Assembly (NCBI GenBank): GCA_033239005.1
Contig: BSQZ01000008.1
Span: forward strand, 14,003,501-14,067,500
DNA length: 64,000 nt
Reading direction: 5' to 3'
Source: Lamellibrachia satsuma
Taxonomy: Eukaryota > Annelida > Polychaeta > Sabellida > Siboglinidae
The stretch's first letter is position 1; the number at the start of each line of letters is the position of its first letter. The notes under the pieces are model-generated. The model ran no database searches, was not told the DNA's origin, and saw only the letters and a list, made by a program, of their open reading frames with translations. Shown piece after piece: positions 41,051-53,769 of the stretch. The position numbers were made by a program, and so were the translations under genes.

Positions 41051-44000
41051 ATCCATGGTGTGGGTATGGAGACTGTCTATGTTAGCTATGCTGGACCATT
41101 TTGAGATAATTAAGTTATTGCAAAGTATTATACATCATTGGAAAGGTCTATTATTAAGATGCATCATGATATCAGTTGTATGGCCATATGTTAATTAGTT
41201 TTCATGTTAGAGCACTTTAAAGACACCCCCGTCAATGTTTTCAAAACACGTTTTTCTATTTTGATCAAAAAAGTGTACCTGGCCTAAAAAAATTACTAAT
41301 ATTAATGTTAATATAATTTTTTATATATTGTGGAGGTACTGTTTTCAACCTGTGTGGTGGTCATTCATACCAGTGCATCCATTATTTTTGTTGCAAGAGA
41401 GCTGTAAACAGTGCTATTTTTCACTTATTTTGCACATTTTTACAGGGACGGTTAGTAAAAATTAAAAAACAACCACAGTATATACCCTACAGATACATTT
41501 TTAAAACTCAGTGTCTACTTCTAACTAAGCATGTTTGACATGTATAGGTCATTAGCATTATTATATATGTAAAATATATTTTTTACAAAATTTTTTTAAA
41601 CTGCAAACTATTATGTATTTTTACAGAAGCCTGTTCACAGCTGAAGACATGCTGATGCAAGATGAATATTTGAAGTGTATCATGTAGGATGTATTAGTAG
41701 TTAAAATAAGAAACAACTACTATAAATATGTACATCACAAGTATGCTGGTGTCCACTTTCTCATCATATCACTATGTGTGGATCTTTGAGTAAATAACCA
41801 TTCTGACACAATATTGCATACCAGTTATCAGTTGTACATCATTTTTAGAGTTTCATACATCTTCACCCATCATCATATCCAAATTAGAAAAATTTGGCAT
41901 TTAAACAAATATTTACATTACTAGTCATTAGTCACTATACATAAGTCGTATCCACGATTATGATAGTACTTAATTATAATGAAAAGCAATCAGAAAACAC
42001 AGAGTAAATCATATTAGCATTCCAAGAGTAAGATTATCAGCTTTGAGCTAATGCGAGTAATGGATGCTTTTTTCGTCTTGTCTGCTGGGACATCGTTTGA
42101 CAGATCAGTCACGCTGTCACTGCAAGTTTGTTTACATGTTTTATTTCCCGCCATAATGAGCAAAACACCCTCCAGAACTTCAAACATACACTGCTACACG
42201 ATAATATAGTTAGATAGATAAATTACTACTTACACACGTACTTGAAGAATGGATAATTATGAATTTTCATAACTACGACGAGAAAGATGAACCTGAAACA
42301 ACAGCGGTCTAGGACAATTTATTCTGACCTGTGTGTGGCGCCACCTAACGTTCGGATAATTATTGGCTTCAGTGGATTGTGATAGGGGGTTGTTTTAGTT
42401 GTACAGTACATCACTAGCCAGACCTAGCCAAAATACAAAAAAAATATTTTTGTGTTTGTAACCGTGGAATCGCAGGAAGACGGGAAATTGTGATTTCCTT
42501 TATTTTGTATAACAAAAACTATATCAAAAACCTGTAAAACATACAAAAATATTATTACTACATGCACTACTACAATGGTTACACAGGATCATTAATCAAC
42601 AGAGTCAAAAACATCTATTCCCTGCATAACATTGGTACATAATTATTACCTATAGATTTTATCCGAAACCAAATAGCAGGTTGGCACCTGTGGTATTTGT
42701 ATCTAGATTTCTATCCAGCAATACGCCATGACCGACTTAGTACCAATAAGATACATAGGTTTATAGTCTTTAAACACTATGTCAACTCCTAAGTGGTGAA
42801 GTGTACAACAAAGATACTCAGCTAAAAATGCAGCTACAATTAATAAAAATTTGATGTGCTCCATGAATAACACAATATCAGTTATGCTTAACATCCCTTA
42901 TAACATATAAAGGTATACAATCCTTGGAGACTACGATTACACAAATCAGTACTAATACCCACACATATATATATATATATATATACATATATATATACAT
43001 ATATATACATATACACACACATACATACATATATATACATACATGTGCAGTGTCTATAATTTGTTCCTTAAGATAGTTATGGATGACTGTCAAATGAAAT
43101 GTTTCCTAACCTAATAGTAATACTTCATGACAAACCATAAAACCAAAATAACAATGCTCACCCCAACTGGGCACTGCAGGCCTAATCAAAAATGTAAAAC
43201 TGTGTCTGAGCACCGACTCAGTGCAACCACATCCTGCATTTTACAGGGGGTCATCTGCACCTGTAAATGATATACAACCAATTATCAGTTGTAAATGAAT
43301 AAACAAAAGAGTGACTAACTACATTATTATATGTATGCTAACACAATGGTGTCACCAGAAATGTATCAAGATACCAATACTACATTACATGATCAAACCA
43401 ACACTAGATCCCTGTTTACAAGTTACTATCTAGTGTGGCCCCAGCTTGCTCTCAAGCACTTGTCCCTTGGGAATATTTCACACACCCTACCCAGCCAGTG
43501 CCACAGGGTGATTAATCACGACAACATCAAAGAGAGGGAGAGTGCTCCAGTCTGAGTCTGACTTAACTGTACAGAATGTTATATAATTATACCACACATG
43601 CACAGTCCCTGCATAATGTATTTTGTCTATAATAATACATTAACTATATGTAACAGTACTAAACATGAATAAACTTAACTTTCTAACCTGTTCTACCAGC
43701 TACTGGCTACAAGCTTTCAAAATGTCATTAAGCCCTAGCTGCTAACAGACAGCTGGTGGAGACATTCCTCCCTAAAATCCAGACAGTTCATTTGCTCCCC
43801 ATCTTCTTAGCACATCAGTAATCTGAGTCACTATTAAGTAATTACAACTGAACATATAAATATGTTTACATAGAAAGATGCAAGATGCTCTAGTAGACAT
43901 TTTGGTACCATTGTAAATTAAAAGAATTAATTTTCTAAGGTATAACAAAGTATTTAGAAACTTACCGAAACAGGGGTGTTGTTGTCTTGTTGACAGTGGG

Positions 44001-44856
44001 ATCAGCCTGGCCCACTGGGACACAGCCCCTCCCCTGACCACATGTGACCACTGTCTCTTGGGTAAATTTTGTATTTAAACAACTTAATTATTTGTAACAT
44101 GACCAGCAACGGACACAATAACTGCAATTAACCATTAAGACAAATAGTTATAATAATAATAACTAATTAACTAGATTCTCTATAGATTACCCAGGGTGCT
44201 GCCATATGGTGGCAAGTAATGGCACCATCAACCCTGTGCTCCTCAGGTATCCTCGCGTGACCTTTGCTGGGTGACCGGTGGGGTGATTGGTGGGGCAATT
44301 ATAAATTACTAATTGTCCAGTAACCATGCCGGTTACATGTTAATAAATGAAAGACATAAATTGTTTTTTTTCATGAATCAAGGTGAATCCCGGATTTGCG
44401 AGAATCATGAAATTTTCACCTTGAAAAACAAAATACTTTCACCTAAAGAAATAAAACAGGATGTACATCAGAGTAAAGAACGTTTATTCAGCTTTACAGG
44501 CATGCACACTTTTATTATAGGTGGTCTATGTCGGCTGCTATGGACCGTAAAAGGCACCCCCTATAAATGGGCCTCTCTGTGTACACGTTTTGGTCGACTT
44601 GCCGATCATAGCACTACTAGCGCCGCCTAACGAGCTCCGGCATTGCTATCTATGTGTGCATGTGGCAAGACAGCGACAGTATCCATACACTCAACAAACC
44701 CATTCATACGTAAAATAAATAAAACTCGGATAAACCCTTTCAGCAACATTAAAGAAACTAGTCTCTTAGTTGTATGTACCACCCACAGCGCATGCGCACA
44801 GTCCTCCACAAACTCCTGCGTTAGTTTGGGCTGTTTGGTCGGAGTGTAACCACTTG
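41051..44856. other. 3.8-kb stretch with no recognised gene
   Basis: Unique, AT-rich sequence. The only clear structure is a TA/CATA microsatellite at 42963-43045. Short ORFs at 43331-43555, 43772-44041 and 44313-44630 show no motif or splice context. Confidence 0.5.
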
Positions 44857-45305
44857 AAAATTCTCAATTCTGATCAGAAATCGTTCAGATTGTGACGGCT
44901 TGCTCTATTTTTGTGGTTTTACTGAAACATGCCATATACCCAATATATTTACCTGTGAATTCATCGTATATTTGCAAATACTCGTCCGCCAGGCATTGTT
45001 AGACAGTTGGTTAATCCATGTGCGAAACTTTCTGCCTCCATCAGTCCACGTGTCTACCATAAATCCGACAGGGTGCGCCCCATGTAATATTAAATTCTGG
45101 GATGTTCGTAAGTTGGCAGCACTGAAGAAAAAGAAGCATAATTTTAATAATAATGCATGCAAGATAATTAACGGTACTATAATTTGGAATTATTTTAACA
45201 AAAGACAAGACACAATGTATATTACATAATGATGCTTATAAATAACATGCTACATCATGTTAGCCCCAGAAGGGGCTGTAAGCATTAATGAACTGAAAAC
45301 CGAAG
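44857..45305. repeat. Dispersed repeat, 3' half with terminal hairpin
   Basis: About 450 bp shared with 51562-52016 at roughly 90% identity by eye. Near the 3' end both carry the perfect stem AGCCCC-(4 nt)-GGGGCT (45262-45277 and 51975-51990), then GCATTAATGAACTGAAAAC. A short stem-loop just before a simple 3' tail is typical of LINE or SINE 3' ends recognised by reverse transcriptase, so this is probably the 3' part of a retroelement. Confidence 0.75.
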
Positions 45306-45339
45306 ACTAATGTCAAGCTGCCGCGGGACATAATAGGAC

Positions 45340-45470
45340 ACTGTCTGCTCCTGTGGTCCAGGAGGCGTTGTTGTCTGCTGCCGAGGTTCAGGAGGTGGTG
45401 TTCTCTGCTGCCGAGGTCCAGGAGGCGGTATTATCTGCTGCTGCGGTCCAAGAGCCGGTGTTGTCTGCTG
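45340..45470 (-). repeat. 30-bp repeat encoding a Pro/Gln-rich tail
   Basis: About four units of 30 bp (gtctgctgccgaggttcagg). On the minus strand each gives a decapeptide of the type PPPGPRQQRT. The same unit occurs at 46128-46235 in frame with the end of the pogo-type transposase. Confidence 0.8.
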
Positions 45471-45471
45471 C

Positions 45472-45990
45472 TTTGTTTTGTTAGTTTGTCCTCCGTTTTG
45501 TTGGTTTGTCCGTCGTTTTATTGGTTTGTCCGCCATTTTGTTGGTTTGTCTTCCATTTTGTTGGTTTGTCCACCGTTTTGTTGGTTTGTCTACCATTTAG
45601 TTAGTTTGTCCGCCGTTTTGTTGGTTTGTGCATCGTTTTGTTGGTTTGTACGCCATTTTGTTGATTTGTCCGCCATTTTGTTGGTTTGTCCGCCGTTTTG
45701 TTGGTTTGTCCGCCGTTTTGTTGGTTTGTCTACCATTTTGTTGGTTTGTCCACCGTTTTGTTAGTTTGTCCGCCATTTTGTTGGTTTGTACGCCATTTTG
45801 TTGGTTTGTCCGCCATTTTGTTGGTTTGTCCGCCATTTTGTTGGTTTGTCCGCCGTTTTGTTGGTTTGTCCGCCGTTTTGTTGGTTTGTCTACCATTTTG
45901 TTGGGTTGTCCACCGTTTTGTTAGTTTGTCCGCCATTTTGTTGGTTTGTCCGCCATTTTGTTAGTTTGTCCACCGTTTTGTTTGTCTGTC
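45472..45990. repeat. 20-bp tandem array, about 26 copies
   Basis: Unit ttttgttggtttgtccgcca with substitutions only (no length change in almost all units), so the 20-bp register is kept for 0.5 kb. All six frames are open for long distances and give artefactual ORFs on both strands. It separates the two 30-bp arrays. Confidence 0.95.
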
Positions 45991-45999
45991 CATCATAAG

Positions 46000-46110
46000 T
46001 AGTACGGGTTATAAGTAGATGAACATTGTTGGACTCTCGATAAGCCAATGGCTTCCTTGTCCACTTGCCATCTGGGCCTTTGGCTTGGATGGCAAATCTT
46101 GTTAAATCTT
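46000..46110. repeat. Dispersed repeat, inverted copy of 16446-16556
   Basis: The reverse complement reads ttaacaagatttgccatcca and onward, matching 16446-16556. Its left end has gttaaatctt repeated three times. Confidence 0.8.
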
Positions 46111-46121
46111 GTTAAATCTTG

Positions 46122-47000
46122 TTATCCAGGAGGCGATTTTGTCTGCTGCCGAGGTTCAGGAGGCGGTGTTGTCTCCTGCCGTGGTCCCGGAAGCGGTGTT
46201 GTCTTCTGCTGTGGTCCAGGAAGCGGTGGTTCAGTTTCATCCGGTGCAGATTGGTCCATCGCTATATCTCCAAGAAATTCATCTTCACCACAGACGTCTT
46301 TGATGAAGGGGAGCACTTACTCGGAATCCCGACAGAATGTTTGCTGAAAGCTTTGGGATAGGCAACCCCAGCGATAGCAGCGATGTTATAAATCGCGATT
46401 GGTTTGCCAGGGTGGTTCAGCATCCATTCGTTGCATGCCGAGTTGTCAAATCGTCTGAAAGGCCCAAATACAGCGCGGTCCAGTGGCTGCAACTTGTGAC
46501 TACAGTGTGGCTGTAGTGTGAGGATTACAATGCCACTTCCTCTGGTGAAGTCGACCACCTCTAACTTGACGTGAGTGTCGTGGTTGTCCGTGATCAGTAG
46601 CACTTTGTTGTTCTTGGAGCAGTTGGTGTGTTTGATGAAGTGTCGTAGATAAGATAGAACAATCTCACTGTTCATCCACCCCGACTTATCTGCAGGAGGA
46701 GCACCGTTGAGCATGTGTTCTTAGAAGTGAACACGTGGGAAAATAAAAATAGGAGGAATCGTATTTTCAATATTGCGTTGATGCATGCGTACATTGTGAC
46801 TAGGACGCCTCGTTCAGCAGATGTGATTTGTTCAACCTGTTTTATGCCATTGCTCGCGATGACCTTGTAAGGAGTTTGAACGGTGCTGATACCCGACTCA
46901 TCTAGGTTGTAAATTTGTGCTGGGCCAAATTCGTGTTTCACCAAGAGAGCCTCTAAATTAGCGAAGAATATACCAATAAACATGTTGAAGCCTATATTCG
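46122..47000 (-). pseudogene. pogo/Tigger-type transposase (DDE_1), broken
   Basis: Minus-strand remnant of a DDE transposase of the pogo/Tigger/jerky group, which cuts and pastes DNA at TA sites. From the upstream end: GIFFANLEALLVKHEFGPAQ, then IYNLDESGISTVQTP with the first catalytic Asp, then KQVEQITSAERGVLVTM. After a frameshift near 46730 it continues GAPPADKSGWMNSE, LLITDNHDTHVKLE with the second catalytic Asp, and ILTLQPHCSHKLQPLDRAVF. After another near 46320 come FIKDVCGEDEFLGDIAMDQ and the Pro/Gln-rich tail. The N-terminal helix-turn-helix half is missing: the frame runs into the AACGC array just upstream of GFN (about 46995). Confidence 0.85.
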
Positions 47001-49145
47001 CAACGCAACACAACGGGAGCGCAACGCAACGGAATGGAACGCAAAGGAAAGTAACATAACGCAACGCAACGGGAGCGCAACGGAACGCAAAAGAATGGAA
47101 AGCTACGGAACGAGAACGTAACGCAATAGGAACGAAACCCAACGGGAGCGCAACGGAACGCAATGGAAAGCAACAGAATGGATCGCAAAGGAACGTAACG
47201 GAAAGCAACGCAACGGAACGGGAACGCAACACAACGGGATCGCAACGCAAAAGGAGCGCAACGTAACTGGAGCGCAACGGAATGGAACGCATAGGAAAGT
47301 AACAAAACGAAACGCAACGGAACGCAACAGTATGGAACGCAACATAATAGAACACAACGGAACGCAGTGGAAAGCAACGCAACGGAACGAAACGGAATGG
47401 ATCGCAAAGGACCGTAACGGAGCGCAGTGTAACTGGAGCGCGGCGAATGCAACGGAATGGAACACAAAGGAAAGTAACGAAACGAAACGAAACAGGAGCG
47501 CAACGGAACGCAACAGTGTGGAACGCTACGGAACGGGAACGCAACGTAAACGGAACGCAACGGAACGCAGCGGGAGCGGGTCATAACGGGAACGCAACGC
47601 AAAGGGAGCGCAACGGGAACGCAACGGAACTCAACAGAATGGAACGCAACGGAACGCAATGGAACTCAACGGAACGGGAACACAATGCAACACAATGCAA
47701 CGCTATGCAACGGCAACGCAATTGAAAGGAACGCACGCACATACGCACGCACGCAACGCAACCGGAACGCAACGCAATGCAAAGGAACGCATGCACACAC
47801 GCACGCACGCACGCACGCAAGCAGCGCAACGCAACGGGAACGCAACGCAATGCAAAGGAACGCACGCACGCACGCACGCACGCAACGCAACGGGAACGCA
47901 ACGGTAACTCGACGCAATGGAACGCACGTTCTCACGCACAACTGAACGGAACGTAATGCAACAAAACGGAACGCAACGCAAACGGAACATATCGCAAAGG
48001 GGCCGCATCAGAAACGCAAAGGGACCGTATCAAAAAATCAACTGGAACGCAACTCAAGCACGGACGCACACACGCACGGAACGCATCGCAACGGGAACGC
48101 AACACAACGGAACGCACTAACGCACGCACGCGCAAAGGAAACGCAACGCAGCGCAAAGCAGGGCAAAGGAAATCAAGCAAGCAAACACGCACGCACGCAT
48201 GCAAGCACGCACGAACGAACGCACACACGCATGCACAACGGAACGCAACAGAATGGAACAGGACGGAACGAAACGAAACGGGAGCGTAAAAAAATGCAAC
48301 AGAATGGAACGCTACGGAACGGGAACGCAACATAACGGGAACGCAACGCAACGGGAAAGCAACGAGAGCGAAACGGAACGCAAGGGAAAGCAACATAATG
48401 GAATTCAACGGAACGCAATGGATCGCAACGGAACGCAACTGGAACGCAATGGATTTTAATGGAACGCACGTACGCACGGACGGACGCGCAGCGCAACGCA
48501 ACATAACGGAACGGGAATGCAACGAAAAGGAACGCAACGCGACGGGAACGCAACGGAATGGAACGCAAATGAAAGTACCGAAACGCGACGCAACGGAACG
48601 CAAAAGAATGGAATGCTACGGAACGGGAGCGCAACGCAATGGGAACGCGACGCAAAGAATGAACAGAATGGACTGCAACGGAACGCAACGGGAACGGAAC
48701 GGGAACGCAGCACAACGGGATCGCAACGCAAAGGGACATCAACATAACGGGAACACATCGCAAAGCAACGGGAGCGCAACGAAACGCAACTGAATGGAAC
48801 GCAAAGGAAAGTACCGAAACGCAACGCAACGGGAAAGCAACGGAACGCAAAAGAATGGAAAGCTACGGAACGGGAACGTAACGCAACGGGAGCGCAACAT
48901 AACCGGAACGCAACGCAAAGGCAGCGCAACGGTAGCGAAAAGGAACGCAACAGAATGGAACGCAAATGAACGCAACGGGAACGCAATGCAACGCAACGGA
49001 ACGCAAAGGAACGCAACGGGAATACAACGGAACGCATCGGAACGGGAGCACAACGGAACGCTACAGAATGGATCGCAACGGGAACGCAATGGAACGCAAC
49101 GGAACAGGAACGTAATGCAATGCTACGCAACGGGAACGCAATGCT
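46995..49145. repeat. 2.15-kb AACGC-type pentanucleotide array
   Basis: Plus-strand units are almost all AACGC, AACGG, AACGT or GCAAC in a five-base register (for example aacgcaacggaacgcaacgg). There are local CACGCACG tetranucleotide patches at 47737-47885 and 48060-48240. All long ORFs here on both strands are low-complexity artefacts. The array starts inside the pogo transposase coding sequence. Confidence 0.95.
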
Positions 49146-49917
49146 GGGAAATGGAAGACAGTTCTTGTACATAGATTAATGTACATGCTGCACAATAATT
49201 TACCACACATTCCTAAACATCTAAGTTGTAGCCATATTTGCAATGTCAGCTTTTGTATTAATCCACAGCACATAATACTGGGGCCACTGCTGATAAGCAA
49301 CAATAGAAGATAGTGTGTGAGAGAGAGCAGCATTGTTTCGGTCACGGTCATTACCCTCAGTGTATTTAGAAATTGTGCAGTTGAACACGTGAGAGACAAA
49401 TCAATTAGTTAAAATCAATCAGTCAGACATTACTCACCAGTGTGTGTCTTTTTATATAGCTTCTTTTCACACATACCATAATTCGTTGTACTTTGAACGC
49501 TGAATATGACCCGTCGCTGTTGTGAAATACACTGTATAATATAAATAATAAACAAATATTTTAATAAAAAATATTTGACAATTTTAGTGTTGTATTGATG
49601 AAAATACCCAAAATTTTGAAATTCTTCTCCTCACATACGGGGGCATGTCTCGGTGACATATCAATTAATGTGTAGTGTTGCGATGTGGATTTCCTTCTGT
49701 TATTTATCAAGATAAATGTTTTTTTTTCGATTTGGTATAATTTTCGTGACGGTTTGTAAGATGTTGGAAATTAATTAGGGCACGGACCAGTCACAATCCA
49801 TCCACCATTACATAGATAAAGAGTCCCTGGAAAAAATTAATTGTGCAGTTTGTGTGTATTAGTGAGAGCAGAAATTGTGTGAATGAGTGAGTGTAAGTGG
49901 TATTGTTGTGCACATGA
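49146..49917. other. Non-coding stretch without recognisable gene
   Basis: AT-rich. No recognisable continuation of the pogo transposase was found beyond the array. Confidence 0.45.
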
Positions 49918-50222
49918 GCTTTGAAATCAACGTTTTCGTGTCATCGGCAAACTTTAGCAGGGAGCTTACTACAGATGAGTCAGTGCCGTTTATAAAGATA
50001 ACAAATAACATTGGGCCGAGTATCGATCCCCGCGGCACACCACTGATCACTTTTTGCCAATCCGACTCCACTTCACTTATGCACACTCGTTGTGTTCTAT
50101 TTATTAGCCAATTTTCAATCCATCTGTTGGTGTTGTCCGTAATGCCATGAGCCGTTAGTTTTCAGATGTGTCTGCGATGAGATATCCCATGTGAAACGTC
50201 GAACGCATTCCGTGTGTCACGG
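49918..50222 (-). pseudogene. LINE reverse transcriptase fragment
   Basis: The minus strand reads RNAFDVSHGISHRR (a degenerate A-F-D-x-V-x-H block), LTAHGITDNTNRWIENWLIN, VISGVPRGSILGPMLFVIFI and LLKFADDTKT. This covers reverse transcriptase blocks 3 to 5 of a CR1/Jockey-type element distinct from LINEs A and B. There are stops between blocks, and both sides are truncated. Confidence 0.8.
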
Positions 50223-50697
50223 TTTGGTCAGAATTACGTAACACTAACCAACCAATATTGCCACCCCTTGCACGATCGACTTCGACTTACTGAACCAATT
50301 GACTAATCGTCATAATAGTCGCAATCAGGCTTAGTAGAACACATTATGTGTGACAAGGTTTAGTCAGAATTACGTAACACTGACCTTCGAACCTTCCCAC
50401 TGCCTGTAGTGGTTATAGTACCTGTGGTCATTGACGCGTTGTCTTTCTTTCACAATATACCATTGTTGGAATGTCAGACGACAGTGCGAAAAGGATTAAA
50501 CGTGTTTGACACCCCATATTGGCCAGCAGTACACGTCTGTAAACTGGCGGGAAAATTGACTATAACAGTTGCATGGCCATTTAGTAATAGTCATTCTGCT
50601 CCACGCCGCCCGTTCAACCTATTCTGTTCTGTGATCGCTGGTACAACAGACAGAGACGAGACACTGTCAGACCACCCGGTATGTATGTATCCCTGTC

Positions 50698-50838
50698 GGA
50701 TATCACAGATATCACATCTGGTGTCCCACAGAGTTCAGTTCTAGGACCTGTCCTCTTCTTACCCTACACAAATGACATTGATGCGAATATCAAATCCATA
50801 CGCCTTTTAGCCGACGACAGTATTATATATCGTCACAT
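50698..50838 (+). pseudogene. LINE B reverse transcriptase fragment
   Basis: Plus frame TSGVPQSSVLGPVLFLPYTN through LLADDSIIYRHI and a TAG, matching 38725-38855 of LINE B with several substitutions (G to S in the PQG block). A short orphan piece. Confidence 0.85.
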
Positions 50839-50855
50839 TTAGTCCAAAATTAGTT

Positions 50856-51245
50856 TAACCAGTGTTCTATTATATGATCGCAGGTACGACAACCATAACC
50901 GATGTGTCGCCACGTGCCAGACCAGCTGAGATGTCGCCAGCCAGCCGAGATGTCGCCAGACCAACCAAGATGTATGTACAATTTTGTTATGCTTTTGTCT
51001 CTGTAGGACCTACGAATTGTCCCTAGTGTTCTACATGATTGCTCAACTACGTAGTTTATTTACTCCTCTGCTTTCAGTGATTTATGTATGTGTACTCTTA
51101 GGTCTTTCTCCATATCTTCTGATTCTATACGTTCATCTCCCATAAAATAGTCGTAGTTCGGGTTGTCGTATCCAATGTGCAAGCATTTGAATTTAGTTGA
51201 AAAATAGCTGCCAATCCTGATACAGGATATATTTATACATAGAAT
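50856..51245. repeat. Segmental duplication, copy 1 (pair of 53105-53490)
   Basis: About 390 bp starting accagtgttctattatatga, closely matching 53105-53490. It includes GATGTCGCCAGACCAGC-type units (50905-50980) and, on the minus strand, a LINE thumb fragment (51060-51240; DMEKDLRVHIHKSLKAEE). Confidence 0.9.
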
Positions 51246-51257
51246 GGAGGTCAGTCA

Positions 51258-52016
51258 AATTCACAAACTTGCATCTCTCTTAAATGTGTGATATCCATCA
51301 AAGTCTAACAAAATAGCAAGGTAGGCAAATACATCGTCATATTACCAGTGGTTCCTATCGACATCAATGTTAATAACAATGCATATTCAGCTATATATAA
51401 ACACAAACAATGCACACATATCAAACACCGCACAGACACATTGCACACCGCAGATACACCACGCACACGCACACGCACACGAGCACGCGCACGCGCACAC
51501 GCACACACACACACACACACGAACAAAATTGCGGTCTCACTCCAACCAGTTTGTTTACATTTGAAATACAGGTCAATTCTCAATTCTGCGCATAAATAGT
51601 TCAGATTGTCACGGCTTGCTCTATTTTGTGGGTTTACTAAAACATGACATATGCCCAATATATTTACCTGTGAAATCATCGTATATTTGCAAATATTCGA
51701 CAGCCAGACATTATTAGGCAGTCGGTTAATCCATGTGCGAAAATTTCTGCCTCCATCAGTCGACGTGTCTGCCATAAATCCGACAGGGTGCACTACCATA
51801 GAATGTTAAATTCTGGGATGGCAGCACTGAAGAAAAAGAGTCATAATTTTAATAATAAGCCTGCATGTAAGATACTTAACGGTACTATAATTTGGAATTA
51901 TTTTAACCCAAGACAAGACAAGACAAAATGTATATTATATAATGATGTTAATATATAACATGCTACATCATGTTAGCCCCAGGAGGGGCTGTATGCATTA
52001 ATGAACTGAAAACTGA
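51258..52016. repeat. Longest copy of a mosaic dispersed repeat
   Basis: Its first part (51258-51560) matches 25370-25835 and its second part (51562-52016) matches 44857-45305. Between them lies a CACGCACACG microsatellite (about 51460-51520). It is therefore the only copy here that joins the two halves. No convincing ORF. A 3' hairpin lies at 51975-51990. Confidence 0.75.
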
Positions 52017-52790
52017 AGTACATGCATCACATTCACGAATACGTCTCTACACGTGCACACTGTTTTCGCGCTTTATTGCTAAGATATTATTCCCTATTGT
52101 TCGCTTATATTAATACATAGCGTTTCGTTATGCTTTGCATTTATTGTAAAGAGTTACAATAAATTTGTTAATGGATAATTTGGAAATACATCAATTGAAT
52201 ACCATTGTACAGGGCCTGCAAAAAGCTTTAAAATGCCATTTACATATTTGTTCTACGTTGAATATTAAAAAGTTATGACATTTTATAGATTAGGTGCGCG
52301 ACCCATTTATCCGCCTTGTTTTACTATAAAAAGAAAAGAGAAGTTTTGACTTTAAAAAGTTTTGGGCCAATTACGTTTCACTTTGAAAACACAAAGTGTC
52401 ATAACGTTTTACTACTGGAGAGATTCTAGTGAAATTTTAAGATGAGATAACTGTTGTTGCAATTTTCAATTAATTCATTATTTAAATCGGTCATCAAATA
52501 ATAATCTTAATTACTTTGATTGATAAACAATACGCATTCACTTATAAGGAAAATTTAAGTATAAAAAATGTCCCCCAAATTTTTATGATATTAATTTTTT
52601 CATTGCATCTGTACCAAGAAATAACAAATGTAATCATAGCACACTGTTTCTTTAGCTTCTTTCAATATTTTGGTAATGATTTTATGTAATTGTTAATTTA
52701 TAATTAGCTAAGTTACTGAACATCAACCGTTTCAGGGCAGACCTGTATTCAATAAACCTCTGAAGTAAAAATCATGCAAAGTAAAGACAT
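52017..52790. other. Non-coding stretch without recognisable gene
   Basis: AT-rich unique sequence, no ORF of note. Confidence 0.5.
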
Positions 52791-53122
52791 GTAATTGCTG
52801 CATGTCAAGATATTACAATTACAGTTAGGTCACCCTTAATTATTTGTCTGTTTGCCGTAATCGACCGACCCATTGGCCCATAGATGACGCCAAACTTTTA
52901 GTTTTTATTTATTTTTGAGGGGTCTTTCGTGTAGTTTAACCCGTGTTCTGTTATTATGTAATTGCTGCATGTCAAGATATTACAATTACAATTAGGTCAC
53001 CCTTAATTATTTGTCTGTTTGCCGTAATCGACCGACCCATTGGCCCATAGGTGACGCCAAACTTTTAGTTTTTATTGATTTTTGAGGAGTCTTTCGTATA
53101 GTTTAACCAGTGTTCTATTATA
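52791..53122. repeat. 167-bp tandem duplication
   Basis: gtaattgctgcatgtcaaga starts at 52791 and again at 52958. The copies differ at only a few sites. The second copy leads directly into the segmental duplication at 53105. Confidence 0.95.
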
Positions 53123-53490
53123 TGATCGCAGGTACAAGAATCAGAACCGATGTGTCGCCACTTGCCAGACCAGCTGAGATGTCGCCAGCAAGCCGAGATG
53201 TCGCCAGACAAACCAAGATGTATGTACAATTTTGTTATGTTTTTGTCTCTGTAGGACCTACGAATTGTTCCTAGTGTTCTATATGATTGCTCAACTACGT
53301 AGTTTATTTACTCCTCTGCTTTCAGTGATTTATGTATGTGTACTCTTAGGTCTTTCTCCATATCTTCTAATTCTATACGTTCATCTCCCATAAAACAGTC
53401 GTAGTTCGGATTGTCGTATCCAATGTGCAAGCATTTAAATTTAGTAGAAAAATAGCTGCCAATCCTAATACAGGATATGTTTATACATAT
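53105..53490. repeat. Segmental duplication, copy 2, with LINE thumb fragment
   Basis: Matches 50856-51245. The minus strand carries FSTKFKCLHIGYDNPNYDCF and EDMEKDLRVHIHKSLKAEE, the region just after the reverse transcriptase palm in CR1/Jockey-type LINEs (N-x-x-K-C-x-x-x-H-x-G, then E-K-D-L-G-V). Confidence 0.85.
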
Positions 53491-53769
53491 AATGGAGGTC
53501 TTCTTGGAGAGTGAAAATAGAAACATTATACACTACAAAGAATACACTCAAATAAAATCGTAACATTTGATGAAACTTTCCTCTCCTATTTAGGAGGTAT
53601 GACAAGTTTACCAAATTAAATGTTTTAGTATATGAGCACAAATACACAATAGATAAATGTTAAATTTAATAAACTTGAGGTTTTGTAGAACAAAGCAGTA
53701 GTAGTTTTAGATTTAGAGTATGTTTATAAGAAACTTGGAAAGCAGAAAAAGAAGACCTATCCCAATTAT

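Noticed and set aside
43331..44630. Short ORFs of 74-105 codons
   Set aside because: No motif, no splice context, AT-rich composition like the flanks.
45480..46000. Overlapping ORFs of the VGLSAILLVCPPFCWF and TNQQNGGQTNKMADKPT types
   Set aside because: Translations of the 20-bp array in several frames on both strands; nothing but repeat.
47000..49170. Many long ORFs on both strands (up to 238 codons) rich in Arg/Ser/Val/Phe or Asn/Gly/Thr
   Set aside because: All lie in the AACGC pentanucleotide array. Five-base repeats rarely create stops, so open frames are expected. They show low complexity and no domain.
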